DNA from: DAOUJI01 sp965197415
GTDB taxonomy: Bacteria > Chloroflexota > Dehalococcoidia > Lucifugimonadales > JAGWBF01
Assembly: GCA_965197415.1 (NCBI GenBank)
Contig: OZ240207.1
Location: 186,001 to 250,000, forward strand
DNA: 64,000 nt
Reading direction: 5' to 3'
Shown here: positions 1 through 8,439 of the stretch, in pieces
Position numbering within the stretch: the stretch's first letter is position 1
Layout of the letters: each line of letters begins with the position of its first letter
Program-made: the position numbers and the translations under genes
Notes under the pieces: generated by a model
Told to the model about the DNA's origin: nothing
Database searches by the model: none
Seen by the model: only the letters and a program-made list of their open reading frames with translations

Positions 1-582
1 GGCCAGCAACTTCTCATTTACAGCCCCGATGGCAAGACAGTCTTGGAGCGTTTCCGGTTTGGGCGCCAATCGCAGCGGGAGGGTCTGTGCCTGGCTGATT
101 ACGTGCTGCCTGTAGGCTCTGGGCGCATGGACTACGTTGCTATGTTCACAACTAACGTGGGCCCAGGAGTGCTGGAGTTGTCAAACAAGTGGAAAGAGAA
201 AGGCCAGTACCTGAACTCCCACATTCTCCAGGCAGTGGCCATAGAAGGTGCGGAGGCGTTCGCCGAGCTGCTCCATCAGCAAATGCGCCAGATGTGGGGT
301 TTCGGCGACTCTCCCGACGTCTCCTACACCGACCTTTTCAGAGCCCAGTACCGGGGCAAGCGCTACTCATTCGGCTACCCGGCCTGTCCCAGGCTAGAGG
401 ACCAGGAGCAGCTGTTCCGGCTGCTGGAAGTCACCACCAACATAGGTGTGGAGCTTACGGAAGGCTACATGATGGACCCGGAGTCCTCGGTCTCCGCCCT
501 GGTCATCCACCACCCCGACGCCAAATACTTCCCCCTCGACGAAGCGGACATCACAAAGCTGGAAGCGGAGTCAGTACTGTGA
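1..582 (+). CDS. metH: Methionine synthase C-terminal fragment (AdoMet-activation domain), 5' end outside window
   Basis: The frame is open from base 1 and ends at TGA 580-582, giving 193 residues of the reactivation domain of cobalamin-dependent methionine synthase. That domain binds S-adenosylmethionine and reductively remethylates inactive cob(II)alamin. The signature RGKRYSFGYPACP (codons near 350-390) matches the AdoMet-binding loop of MetH, followed by the usual LLEVTTNIGVELTE and the Ser-Val-Ser stretch before HHPDAKYF. A TTG at 43 is only an internal codon: the in-frame residues before it continue the domain. A stand-alone activation-domain protein cannot be excluded because the upstream part is missing. 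Confidence 0.88.
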   Translation, partial: GQQLLIYSPDGKTVLERFRFGRQSQREGLCLADYVLPVGSGRMDYVAMFTTNVGPGVLELSNKWKEKGQYLNSHILQAVAIEGAEAFAELLHQQMRQMWGFGDSPDVSYTDLFRAQYRGKRYSFGYPACPRLEDQEQLFRLLEVTTNIGVELTEGYMMDPESSVSALVIHHPDAKYFPLDEADITKLEAESVL

Positions 583-610
583 TTTGTGTGATTTCAAAAT
601 TGTTGTGATT
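581..610 (+). repeat. Phased GATT array, left copy
   Basis: GATT occurs at 581, 590 and 607 with a decayed unit near 598, so the spacing is about 8.7 bases over a 26-base span. It starts inside the metH stop codon (TGA 580-582). The same pattern recurs at 1026-1055 and, inverted, at 1084-1113. Confidence 0.7.
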
Positions 611-967
611 AGGGAAGAGCACAAGCACTCAGAGTTGACGGGGAAGGTTATAGGGTGTGCGATGACTGTCCACACTGGCTTGGGCAATGGGTTTCAGGAA
701 GTGATATATCAACGGGCATTGGCAATCGAGATGGGCGACCAGGGGTTGTCTTTCAACCGCGAGCATGTAATGCCGGTCTACTACAAAGGACAGCAGATTG
801 GGTCGAGGCGGGTTGATTTTCTTGTCGACGATGTTGTCTCAGTGGAATTGAAGGCCGTCACCCGCTTGGAAGACACTCACCTGGCGCAGGCAATGAACTA
901 CCTGGAGGCTTACGACCTGGAGGTGGGGCTGCTCATCAATTTTGGGGCCAGAAGCCTTGAATTCTAG
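605..967 (+). CDS. GxxExxY protein (PD-(D/E)XK-like family)
   Basis: A protein of about 120 residues with the motif G-F-Q-E-V-I-Y that names the GxxExxY family (PF13366 type), then RVDFLVDD and VELKAV. The latter resemble the D...ExK core of PD-(D/E)XK nucleases. Function is unproven; members are scattered in genomes and often lie in repeat-rich spacers. I prefer GTG 605 as the start because the longer frame from TTG 584 only adds residues encoded by the GATT array. The gene sits between metH and an ion-channel gene and is bracketed by phased GATT/AATC tracts (581-610, 1026-1055, 1084-1113), which suggests that gene and repeats moved as a unit. Confidence 0.72.
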   Translation: MIREEHKHSELTGKVIGCAMTVHTGLGNGFQEVIYQRALAIEMGDQGLSFNREHVMPVYYKGQQIGSRRVDFLVDDVVSVELKAVTRLEDTHLAQAMNYLEAYDLEVGLLINFGARSLEF

Positions 968-981
968 CGGGTGACCAACAA

Positions 982-1012
982 GAAGTTCAAACAAAAGAAT
1001 CAAGGCAACCCA
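982..1012 (+). repeat. Imperfect direct repeat, copy 1
   Basis: A 31-base stretch beginning GAAGTTCAAACAA shares most positions with 1068-1098, 86 bases downstream. It contains AATC at 998 and a degenerate AACC at 1007, so it looks like a decayed copy of the inverted array at 1084-1113. Confidence 0.6.
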
Positions 1013-1025
1013 CTCGTGTGACTGG

Positions 1026-1055
1026 GATTCTTGTGATTTTTTGATGGCTGTGATT
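1026..1055 (+). repeat. Phased GATT array, right-hand direct copy
   Basis: GATT at 1026, 1035 and 1052 with GATG at 1043. The 26-base span and spacing equal those of the array at 581-610, but most bases between the GATT units differ. Confidence 0.7.
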
Positions 1056-1067
1056 AAGGTATAACGG

Positions 1068-1113
1068 GAAGCTCAAACAACGGAATCAAGGAAATCCCAT
1101 AATCCAATAAATC
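1068..1113 (-). repeat. Inverted phased array (AATC units) with imperfect direct repeat copy 2
   Basis: AATC occurs at 1084, 1093, 1101 and 1110, steps of 9, 8 and 9, again a 26-base span; read on the minus strand this is the same GATT array. The 5' part (1068-1098) is the second copy of the direct repeat at 982-1012. With 1026-1055 it can fold into an imperfect hairpin. Confidence 0.65.
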
Positions 1114-1129
1114 ACGGTCCAGACGCTCT

Positions 1130-1945
1130 CTATGGGTTGTCCTCTTTTTCGAGGCGTTGTTCCAGGCGGTGGAGAGCGTCGCGGGCCGAACGCAACTCGC
1201 GGAGGAGTTCTTCCCGGGACACTGGTTCCTGCAAGTCCCGGAGACGTTCGAGCTTCGCCTCGTCCAGGTTGTTGATGATAATGGCGATGAACAGGTTTAT
1301 GACCACGAACGTGCCGACTATCACGAAGCTGACGAAGTATATCCAGGCGTAGGAGTTCATCTCCATAGCCGTGCGCATCACCTCGGTCCAACCTTCCAGC
1401 GTGATGATGTTGAAGAGGGTTAGCAGTGAGATGCCCAGGCTTCCCCAGTTGGCCGGGTCGTGTTCGTGAAAGAGGTGGTAGCCCATTACGGCGTAGATGT
1501 AGACGATGATGCTCATAAGCAGCATCACGTGACCGGCGCTGGGTATGGAACGCACCAACGCCGAAATGATCAGACGCAGTTCCGGTATCCTGGAGACGAG
1601 CCGCAGCGCCCGGAGCAGCCGTGCCAGCCGGGCTATCATGGCGAACTGCCCCGTGGCCGGAATGAGCGCCAGAACTATGATGGAGAAGTCGAAGACGTTC
1701 CAACCGTCGCGGAAGTACCTGTCTGGACGCGGAGCCAAGGCAATCATCTTGAGGGCCGCCTCGACGATGAACACGATGAGCGCCGCCAGGTTGCCCAGGC
1801 GCATCCAGTCCCCGTATTCCCGTTCCAGTGAGGAGACGGTTTCCAGTCCGAGCAGTACGCTGTTGGCGACGATGACTGCTATAATTCCGTATTCGAAGGC
1901 CCGGGCCTCGACCAGCCGGCGACATAGCTCCACTGCCCGTGTCAT
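1130..1945 (-). CDS. NaChBac-like single-repeat voltage-gated cation channel
   Basis: A 271-residue ion-transport-family protein (PF00520) with six predicted membrane helices, the length of bacterial one-domain channels that act as tetramers. S4 (about 106-124) carries regularly spaced arginines (RLARLLRALRLVSR). The pore loop at 182-190 reads TLEGWTEVM, where NaChBac/NavAb have TLESWS, so the key Glu is kept but the following Ser is Gly. The C-terminus (about 243-268) is a heptad-like, charged helix as in the NaChBac coiled coil. It is likely a plasma-membrane Na+ (possibly Ca2+) channel. It stands alone, divergent in function from its neighbours. Confidence 0.88.
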   Translation of the reverse strand: MTRAVELCRRLVEARAFEYGIIAVIVANSVLLGLETVSSLEREYGDWMRLGNLAALIVFIVEAALKMIALAPRPDRYFRDGWNVFDFSIIVLALIPATGQFAMIARLARLLRALRLVSRIPELRLIISALVRSIPSAGHVMLLMSIIVYIYAVMGYHLFHEHDPANWGSLGISLLTLFNIITLEGWTEVMRTAMEMNSYAWIYFVSFVIVGTFVVINLFIAIIINNLDEAKLERLRDLQEPVSREELLRELRSARDALHRLEQRLEKEDNP

Positions 1946-2047
1946 CCTGGTTCTCCCTTGCGGACTACAATCGTGGCCTGCTGCCAGTCGATGTTCGATA
2001 GCTGCGAAGACTGAGGCATGGCATTCGTGGAAACCAGTTGCCCGGAA

Positions 2048-4756
2048 CTAGGCGTCGTCGTCAAGCGCAGCCTGAGCGGCTGCCAGGCGGGCCAGCGGCA
2101 CCCGGTAGGGTGAGCAGCTTACGTAGCTGATCCCCTCTTTGTGGCAGAAGGCGATGCTGGCAGGGTCTCCGCCGTGCTCTCCACAGATCCCCACTTCAAG
2201 CTCCGGCTTCACCTTGCGGCCTTTCTCAACGGCCATGCTGATAAGGGCGCCGACCCCGTCCAGGTCGAGCGTGGTGAAGGGGTTGAAGGGCAGCACCGCA
2301 TCGTCCACGTATTGGTTCAGGAACTTGGCCTCGGCGTCGTCGCGGCTGAAGGCGAAGGTGGTCTGCGTCAGGTCGTTGGTGCCGAAGCTGAAGAAGTCCG
2401 CCGACTCAGCCAGTTGATCGGCGGTGAGGGCTGCACGGGGGACTTCTATCATAGTGCCGTATATGTAGGGAACGTTGACTTCAAGCCGCTCTTGAGAGGC
2501 GACGGCGACGGCGGCCAGCCGTTCCTTCAAGAGTTTCAACTCGTTGGCGTGTGAAGTCATGGGAATCATTATCTCCGGGCGTACGGCGATTCCCTTTCGC
2601 AGCAGCCTGGCGCTGGCGGTGAAGATGGCCTCCACCTGCATACAGTACACGTCGGGAAAGGTGACTCCGAGCCTGCAGCCCCGGTGCCCCAACATGGGAT
2701 TGGCTTCCATAAGTCCTTCCACCAGACCCAAGCGCTGCTCCAGGGGCTCCAATTCAGATCCCGAGGCTCCGGTCGCCCTAAGTTCCGCCAGCTCCCGCAC
2801 CAATTGGTCATGGCGGGGCAGGAACTCATGCAGAGGCGCATCCAGCAACCGGATTATGACGGGCCTCTCGCCCATAGCCTCCAGGATGCCGGCAAAATCA
2901 TCGATTTGGAACTTCTTCAGGTCTTCCAGAGACTTGCGGAACCTTTTGGTGGCCTGATTCTCGTCGTCGGACGGGTCCATGTCCTGGGCGCTGAACAGCA
3001 TCTCCTGGACGATGGGAACCCTTTCCGGTCCCAGGAACATGTGCTCGGTGCGGCAAAGTCCGATGCCTTCCGCTCCCATACTTACTGACCGTTCGGCGTC
3101 GGCAGGAGTGTCGGCGTTGGCCCACACTCCCAAACGTTTTGTCTCGTCGGCCCATTCCAGGAGAATCCCGGCTTCTTCCTGCTCCTCGATGTCGGGCCGG
3201 ATGGTTTCCACCAGCCCCAGGAATACGTCGCCCGTGGTGCCGTCTATGCTTAGCTCGTAGCCTTCCCAGACGGTTGCTCCCCCTGCGGTGAAGTTTCCCG
3301 CCTGGATGTCAATGTCCAACGCCTCGCACCCCACGACGCAAGGGACGCCCAGCCCCCGGGTGACTACGGCTGCGTGGCTGGTGACGCCGCCCCGGCTGGT
3401 GAGGACACCCTTGGCGCCAAGCACTCCGTGTATATCCTCTGGCTTGGTCTCAGGACGCACCAGGATTACGGGGATTCCCCGGGCGGCGGCCTCTTCCGCA
3501 CGAGTTGCGTCGAAATAGACCCTGCCCGTCGCCGCTCCTGGAGACGCCGCCGCTCCCTTGGCGATGCGGGAGCCCGACGCTATGGCTTTGGCCCGGGCCT
3601 CAGGTTCATATCTGGGAAGAAAGAGTTGGGAGAATTCCTCGGCATTGACCATCTTCAGGGCTTCCTTCTTGGATATGAGGCCTTCACGCACCATATCGAC
3701 GGCTGATTTCACAGCCGCTTGGACGGTTCGCTGGGCGTTTCTGGTCTGCAGTATGTAAAGGCTGCCTGCCTCGATGGTGAATTCGATGTCCTGAACGTCG
3801 CGGTAGTGGGTTTCAAGCCGCCTGGCCGTCTCTTCAAGCTGGGTGTAGACTTTCGGCATCTGCTCCGCCAGGGCGCTGATAGGCTCAGGGGTCCGTGTAC
3901 CGGCCACCACGTCTTCTCCCTGGCCATTGGAAAGATACTCGCCGTATATTTGACGCCTCCCATCGGAGGGGTTGCGGGTGAAAAGGACTCCCGTCCCGCT
4001 TTCGTCGCCTAGGTTTCCAAAAACCATGGAGACTACGTTGACTGCAGTGCCCCAGTCGTGATCTAGGCCGTAGTGGTTGCGGTAGCTGATGGCCCTCGGG
4101 CTGTTCCAGCTTTCGAACACCGCCCCCACGGCCCCGTGCAGTTGTATCCAGGGATCTGTGGGCGGCTGCTCTCCGGTCGCTTGTTGGATGGCGGTTTTGA
4201 AGCCGTCCACCACGTCCGCCAGTCGAGCAGCGGTCAGTTGGTGGTCCTGGGAGACTCCGGCGGCGGCCTTGTGAGACGACAAGATCTCCTCGAAGGTTTC
4301 CGAGGGTACGTGCATAACCACCTGAGCGTATAGTTGAAGGAACCTGCGGTAGGCGTCGTAAGCCGACCGCTCGTCGCCCATGAGCTTCGACAGCCCCTGG
4401 ACTATATGATCGTTCACTCCCAGGTTCAGTATGGTGTCCATCATTCCGGGCATGGAGACTCGGGCGCCCGAACGCACGGAGACCAGCAGCGGATTTACCG
4501 GCGAACCGAAACCCTTCCCGGAAGCGGCTTCGAGGCGTTCCATGTATTCCCTAACCTGCTCCCAAAGGCCGTCGGGCATGATCCGGTCCTGGTCGAAATA
4601 GCTTAGGCAAGCCTCGGTGGTCACCGTGAACCCCGGCGGCACCGGCAGGCCCATTCCGGCCATTTCGGACAGATTGGCGCCCTTGCCGCCCAAGAGGTCC
4701 TTCATGGCGGCATTGCCTTCCTCAAAGCTGTAGACCAGTTTCGTTGTTTGGACCAT
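2048..4756 (-). CDS. ppdK: Pyruvate, phosphate dikinase
   Basis: A 902-residue protein of full family length that interconverts pyruvate + ATP + Pi and PEP + AMP + PPi. An N-terminal ATP-grasp domain (GGKGANLSEMAGMGLPVPPGF near residue 25) is followed by the phosphohistidine domain, with the catalytic His in TSRGGVTSHAAVV (about residue 450-460). A TIM barrel follows, with RTEHMF, the Mg-ligand motif FGTNDLTQ and the catalytic Cys in GICGEHGGDP. A purine-rich ribosome site lies just upstream of the ATG. It fits a flexible lower glycolysis or gluconeogenesis around the pyruvate dehydrogenase operon further along. Confidence 0.97.
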   Translation of the reverse strand: MVQTTKLVYSFEEGNAAMKDLLGGKGANLSEMAGMGLPVPPGFTVTTEACLSYFDQDRIMPDGLWEQVREYMERLEAASGKGFGSPVNPLLVSVRSGARVSMPGMMDTILNLGVNDHIVQGLSKLMGDERSAYDAYRRFLQLYAQVVMHVPSETFEEILSSHKAAAGVSQDHQLTAARLADVVDGFKTAIQQATGEQPPTDPWIQLHGAVGAVFESWNSPRAISYRNHYGLDHDWGTAVNVVSMVFGNLGDESGTGVLFTRNPSDGRRQIYGEYLSNGQGEDVVAGTRTPEPISALAEQMPKVYTQLEETARRLETHYRDVQDIEFTIEAGSLYILQTRNAQRTVQAAVKSAVDMVREGLISKKEALKMVNAEEFSQLFLPRYEPEARAKAIASGSRIAKGAAASPGAATGRVYFDATRAEEAAARGIPVILVRPETKPEDIHGVLGAKGVLTSRGGVTSHAAVVTRGLGVPCVVGCEALDIDIQAGNFTAGGATVWEGYELSIDGTTGDVFLGLVETIRPDIEEQEEAGILLEWADETKRLGVWANADTPADAERSVSMGAEGIGLCRTEHMFLGPERVPIVQEMLFSAQDMDPSDDENQATKRFRKSLEDLKKFQIDDFAGILEAMGERPVIIRLLDAPLHEFLPRHDQLVRELAELRATGASGSELEPLEQRLGLVEGLMEANPMLGHRGCRLGVTFPDVYCMQVEAIFTASARLLRKGIAVRPEIMIPMTSHANELKLLKERLAAVAVASQERLEVNVPYIYGTMIEVPRAALTADQLAESADFFSFGTNDLTQTTFAFSRDDAEAKFLNQYVDDAVLPFNPFTTLDLDGVGALISMAVEKGRKVKPELEVGICGEHGGDPASIAFCHKEGISYVSCSPYRVPLARLAAAQAALDDDA

Positions 4757-4884
4757 GGACCAACCTCTCCTTTAATCGTGGGCAGCCAACAGCACAGCCA
4801 TTGACTGGCCCTGGGTGAAACAGGCCGCGTTCCGCCGTTGAAGAGCAACGCCCGATGGACCGGCCAGCCAGGCCGGGCAGCTGC

Positions 4885-5888
4885 TTAGGACGCCTCTGGA
4901 GAGGAAGTAGCGGGTTCCTCCATGTAGAAGGAGTTGTCCCAGAGGTCGTATATGTAATCGCACTCGTCCTGCTCCAGGTCCGGGACTTCCGGCGCCGCAC
5001 AGTATTCAGCCAACTCCTGGAGTTGGTGATGTTGGGCAGGATTGTGACGATTGTGGGCTGCGCCAGGCAGAACTTGATGGCCGCCTGCGCCATCGTGCGG
5101 CCCGTCTCTTCAGCCAGGAATCGCACCTGGTCGGCTTTCTTGATGGCTTCCACCATCCATAGGTGTCTCCGGTGGGAACGATGGTCTGAGGGGTCCCATT
5201 CCGGAGGCTCACGGAACTTGTCGGTTAGAGTCTCAGACGCGTGAGGGACTCGCGACAACAGCCCCACCTCTTCCTCATCCGCGATAGGGAAAAACCGGTT
5301 TGCCGGGTCCTGCTCCAGTATGCTGTAGATTATCTGAACGGAGCTTACGTTCCGCTCCCGCATGGACGCTTCGCCCTCTTCGAACCATCCGATATCCGGG
5401 CCGATGGCGGAGCCGTAGTAGCGTATCTTGCCTTCCTTCACCAGCTCATCCAGGGTATCGAAGACTTCATCGTCCTCAATAGCGGCCAGCCTAGGATTGT
5501 GGAGCTGGTACAGGTCTATGTAATCGGTTTTCAGGCGCTTTAGACTTTGCTCACAGGCGTATCTGATGAACTCCGGCTCGAACTTCTGAGGCCGTTCTGT
5601 GTGGCCCTCGCGCTCGACGTTGGTGTAGAAGTCATAGCCGAACTTGGTTGCTATGACGATGTTGTTTCGTTCCTTACCGAGGGCCTTGGCGAGGATTTCT
5701 TCCCCGTACCCTTCGCCGTAGGTGTCGGCAGTGTCGAAGAAGTTGACGCCCCTGTCGATGGATTCCTGGAGCAGCCGTATGCGGTCCGACTCTTCTATGC
5801 GTCCCCACCAGTTCGTGGCCACTGTCCAGACTCCGAAACCAACTTCCGACAGGTTGAGGTCGGTTCTCGGCAATCGGCGGTATTTCAT
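4885..5888 (-). CDS. Aldo/keto reductase, frameshifted near the C-terminus
   Basis: An NAD(P)H-dependent oxidoreductase of the aldo/keto reductase superfamily. The catalytic tetrad is visible: Asp and Tyr in FFDTADTYGEG, Lys in IATKFGYD, and His in LYQLHNPRL. The frame from ATG 5888 is collinear with the family until LPNITNS (about 5015), then runs into unrelated sequence and would stop at 4722, overlapping ppdK. Shifting by one base at a CCAGG restores QELAEYCAAPEVPDLEQDE...YIYDLWDNSF and ends at TAA 4885-4887, about 334 residues in all. One base is therefore missing near 5013-5018, either a recent mutation or a sequence error. Confidence 0.88.
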
Positions 5889-5897
5889 GGGGTATTC

Positions 5898-6488
5898 CTA
5901 GGCCTGAACCGGCTCGAGGTTCATCGCCGACCTGACTTCCTCGGCCTTGGAGAGGAAGTCCTCGTCGGACAGGACAGGCGTCATATCCGTCAGGGAAAGC
6001 CCACCGGTCAGGTCCACCCAGGACTTGCAGCCGCTGTAGCCGGGGTCATTAGCCACGACAATCGGCTCCGCCAACCTATAGACCCTCAGAAGCATCACCG
6101 ACAGAGGGAACTTGGGCTTCCAGTGAAGCCTGCTTTGAGCGTAGTCGTTAGTCCATATGTGGTAAGGGGACAGAGAGTCCAGGGTTTCCTGTTCGAAAAC
6201 CTCTATGATTTCCTCCACCTTGGCCCAATGGGAGAAAATGATGGTGGACGGGTCATAGGGTTCGCTGAGTATGCGGGCCAACGCTTCCTGGTAGGGCGAC
6301 TTCAGAAGGGCCTCTTTCTGGTGTTCATAGGTGGGATACAGAAGGAACTCTGGGTGGATGACGCGGAAGTCCTTGCCGTCTTCCCTGATTCCGCCCTTTC
6401 TGAGAAGGACTATCTGGTTCCCCTGGTCCAACGCTCTGACGGCGACGGCCCATTCCTTAAGAGCGACGTTGCAACTGGACGGAAGCAT
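5898..6488 (-). CDS. DUF1802 family protein
   Basis: About 196 residues starting MLPSSCNVALKEWAVAV. The ALKEW...ALDQG, IVLLRKGGI and FLLYPTYEHQK blocks are those of DUF1802, a family without known function. I chose ATG 6488 because upstream in-frame residues do not resemble the family and overlap the region in front of the divergent flavoprotein gene. The stop is 9 bases from the aldo/keto reductase start, so the two probably share a transcript. No membrane segment or signal peptide is visible. Confidence 0.75.
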   Translation of the reverse strand: MLPSSCNVALKEWAVAVRALDQGNQIVLLRKGGIREDGKDFRVIHPEFLLYPTYEHQKEALLKSPYQEALARILSEPYDPSTIIFSHWAKVEEIIEVFEQETLDSLSPYHIWTNDYAQSRLHWKPKFPLSVMLLRVYRLAEPIVVANDPGYSGCKSWVDLTGGLSLTDMTPVLSDEDFLSKAEEVRSAMNLEPVQA

Positions 6489-6602
6489 GGCTCGTTTACT
6501 CCTGGGTTGATGCGGGATTGCGGAGTCAATGTTAACATCAAAACCAACGCTGCTCAAGCCGAGTTCGCAGGCCGAGCAAAACTTACGGAGGCTTTTCCAC
6601 CG

Positions 6603-7766
6603 GTGGCTCAAAACGCCTCGAATAGATATGACGCTATAGTTATCGGCGCGGGACCTGCCGGCGCCACCCTCGCTCGTCAGTTGGCTCTAAATGGGATCCG
6701 CACGCTGGTCTTGGAACGCCAGAACCTGCCCCGATACAAGACCTGAGGGGGCGGGGTTAATGAGCGGGCCGTGCGCCTTCTGGACTTCCCCATAGCGTCT
6801 GTAGCAGAACGGATAGTTGACACTGCATGGCTCTCCTATCGCATGAAGGAAGGCTTCAGCCGCAGCTTTTCACAGCCGTTCACCCACATGACCATGCGTT
6901 CAGCATTCGATGCGATGCTGGCCGAGAAGGCCGTCGAGGCGGGGGCGGAACTCAAAGACGGCTTCAAGGTTGAACGTATCGAGATTGATGCTGACGGTCT
7001 GGTGACCGTTCGTGGAGGCCAGGACGCATTCTCAAGCAGGGTGCTGGCTGGAGCCGATGGTGTGAACGGCGTTACAGCCTTACACACGGGCCTGGAAGCA
7101 GGACGCGAGCTTGGGGTAGGGCTGGAGGCTGAAGTCTACACAGGCCAGGAACAATTGGAACGGTGGAAGCGTTCAGTGGCCATCGACTTTGGGACGGTGC
7201 GGGGCGGGTATATGTGGCTCTTCCCCAAGGAGGACCATCTGTCTATAGGAGTGGCCAGCTTTCCCAAACACGCCCATCGGCTACGCGATCTGTTGGCTGG
7301 ATACCTGAAATACCTGGACCTCGGAGACTACCAGCAAAGGCTCACGCGAGGACACCGCCTTCCGCGACGGAAGAAGGGCGCTCCCCTCACCAAAGGGCCG
7401 GTCCTGCTGGTAGGGGACGCAGCCGGGATGCTGGACTATTGGACCGGAGAGGGCATCTTCTACGCAATAAGGAGCGGTCAAATCGCCGCTCCCGCAGCGG
7501 TGGACTATCTGGAGGGAAGAACCTCAGACCTGACTGCCTACGAGAAGGCTGTGGATGAAGAGATAACGCCAGACCTCCGCATTGCGCGGACCATGACCCG
7601 CATCGGACTGGCGCTGCCCAAGCTGGGCTTCACGATGATGAAGCGGTCAGACAGGGCCTGGCGTTTGGGCTGCAGGGTCCTCAGGGGCGACGCCGCGTAC
7701 TACGACATTCGCGGCGTTTGGGGGCCTTTCAAGTTCATGTTTGACCTCGCGGGCAGGGGCATATAG
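6603..7766 (+). CDS. Geranylgeranyl reductase family FAD oxidoreductase with in-frame TGA at the conserved Cys
   Basis: A flavoprotein of the geranylgeranyl reductase family, which reduces isoprenoid double bonds, 387 codons if read through. The N-terminus has the FAD Rossmann motif VIGAGPAGATLARQLA. The later FAD motif LLVGDAAGMLDYWTGEGI is intact, as are the segments between. At codon 48 the family motif YK(P/T)CGGG is read as YKT-TGA-GGG (TGA 6744-6746), and the same frame continues for 340 codons without another break. It is either a Sec codon, a nonsense mutation or a base error. The start is taken as GTG 6603, with GGAGG at 6587-6591. Divergent from the DUF1802 gene. Confidence 0.85.
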
Positions 7767-7823
7767 AGCATCCGACAATGTCAAGTTTGAATTCGCTGGT
7801 GGACAATTCCCATACCGAGTACC

Positions 7824-7853
7824 TTGACAACTATTCTCCGACTGGGCTACTGT
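7824..7853 (+). promoter_or_regulatory. Possible weak promoter upstream of hicAB
   Basis: A perfect -35 hexamer TTGACA at 7824-7829 is followed after 18 bases by TACTGT, a poor -10. It lies in the 198-base spacer between the flavoprotein gene and hicA. Nothing else is evident in that spacer. Confidence 0.25.
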
Positions 7854-7964
7854 CGAGCCAGCCGCAGTATCCTTGGCTCAGGAACCATCGTCGCTGTTTA
7901 AGTTTTTTAGGTCAAAGGGATTTACACAAGACGATCAGAGGCCGCTCAATGTTATCGTTGCAGC

Positions 7965-8150
7965 ATGGAAACGAACAGAGACGAGATAGAGCGGAGACTC
8001 AGACGGGAAGGCTGGTGGTTGGTGCGCCGAGGCTCAAACCACGACATTTACCGACACGATGGAGTTGAAGGGCATATAACGCTTCCCCGTCACCGTACCC
8101 TTCGCATCGAGACGGCTCGCTCCATAGCCAAGAAAGCTGGCTGGGCATAA
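7965..8150 (+). CDS. hicA: HicA-type mRNA interferase toxin
   Basis: A 61-residue basic protein with the dsRBD-like HicA pattern: ERRLRREGWWLVRRGSNH, where the GSNH His (residue 26) corresponds to the catalytic His, then a basic PRHRTLR strand and a C-terminal helix. HicA toxins cleave mRNA independently of ribosomes. It is followed 10 bases later by the HicB-like antitoxin gene, which is the usual toxin-first order of this system. Confidence 0.85.
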   Translation: METNRDEIERRLRREGWWLVRRGSNHDIYRHDGVEGHITLPRHRTLRIETARSIAKKAGWA

Positions 8151-8160
8151 TAGGAGGATC

Positions 8161-8418
8161 ATGATCCGATACCCAGTGGTAATTGCCGGCGAGGTAGGCT
8201 CATACGGGGTGGTTTTCCCTGATATGCTGGGGGTGGTGTCAATGGGAGCCACGGTTGATGAGGCGTTGCGGAACGCAGAGGATGTGCTGGCGGATGTCAT
8301 TAGCCTATCCGAAGAATACGGAGATGCCATCCCTTCACCCAGCGCCCTTGAGGATATCGACCTGGAACCCGGTGAGATGGTTGCATATGTGACCCTGAAA
8401 ACCGAGATTGCCGCGTAG
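8161..8418 (+). CDS. hicB: HicB-type antitoxin
   Basis: An 85-residue protein with the HicB partial RNase-H-like fold pattern: MIRYPVVIAGEVGSYGVVFPDMLGV, then TVDEALRNAEDVLADVI. It lacks a long C-terminal DNA-binding extension, so autoregulation may rest on the complex rather than an HTH. A strong ribosome site (TAGGAGG, 8151-8157) sits just before the ATG and should favour antitoxin synthesis. It neutralises the HicA encoded immediately upstream. Confidence 0.85.
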   Translation: MIRYPVVIAGEVGSYGVVFPDMLGVVSMGATVDEALRNAEDVLADVISLSEEYGDAIPSPSALEDIDLEPGEMVAYVTLKTEIAA

Positions 8419-8424
8419 TCCAAA

Positions 8425-8439
8425 CACGGGCTGCCCGTG
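8425..8439. repeat. 15-bp perfect palindrome after hicB
   Basis: CACGGGC-T-GCCCGTG lies 6 bases after the hicB stop. It has no following T-run, so it is not a classical terminator; it could be an RNA hairpin or a protein-binding site. Confidence 0.5.

Noticed and set aside
5547..6600. Long plus-strand frame leading into the flavoprotein
   Set aside because: It is antisense to the aldo/keto reductase and DUF1802 genes and has no family resemblance; only the part after 6603 is the flavoprotein N-terminus.
6744..6800. A convincing bacterial SECIS hairpin after the TGA
   Set aside because: The best fold has mismatches and a three-base loop; it is mentioned as weak but not listed as a feature.
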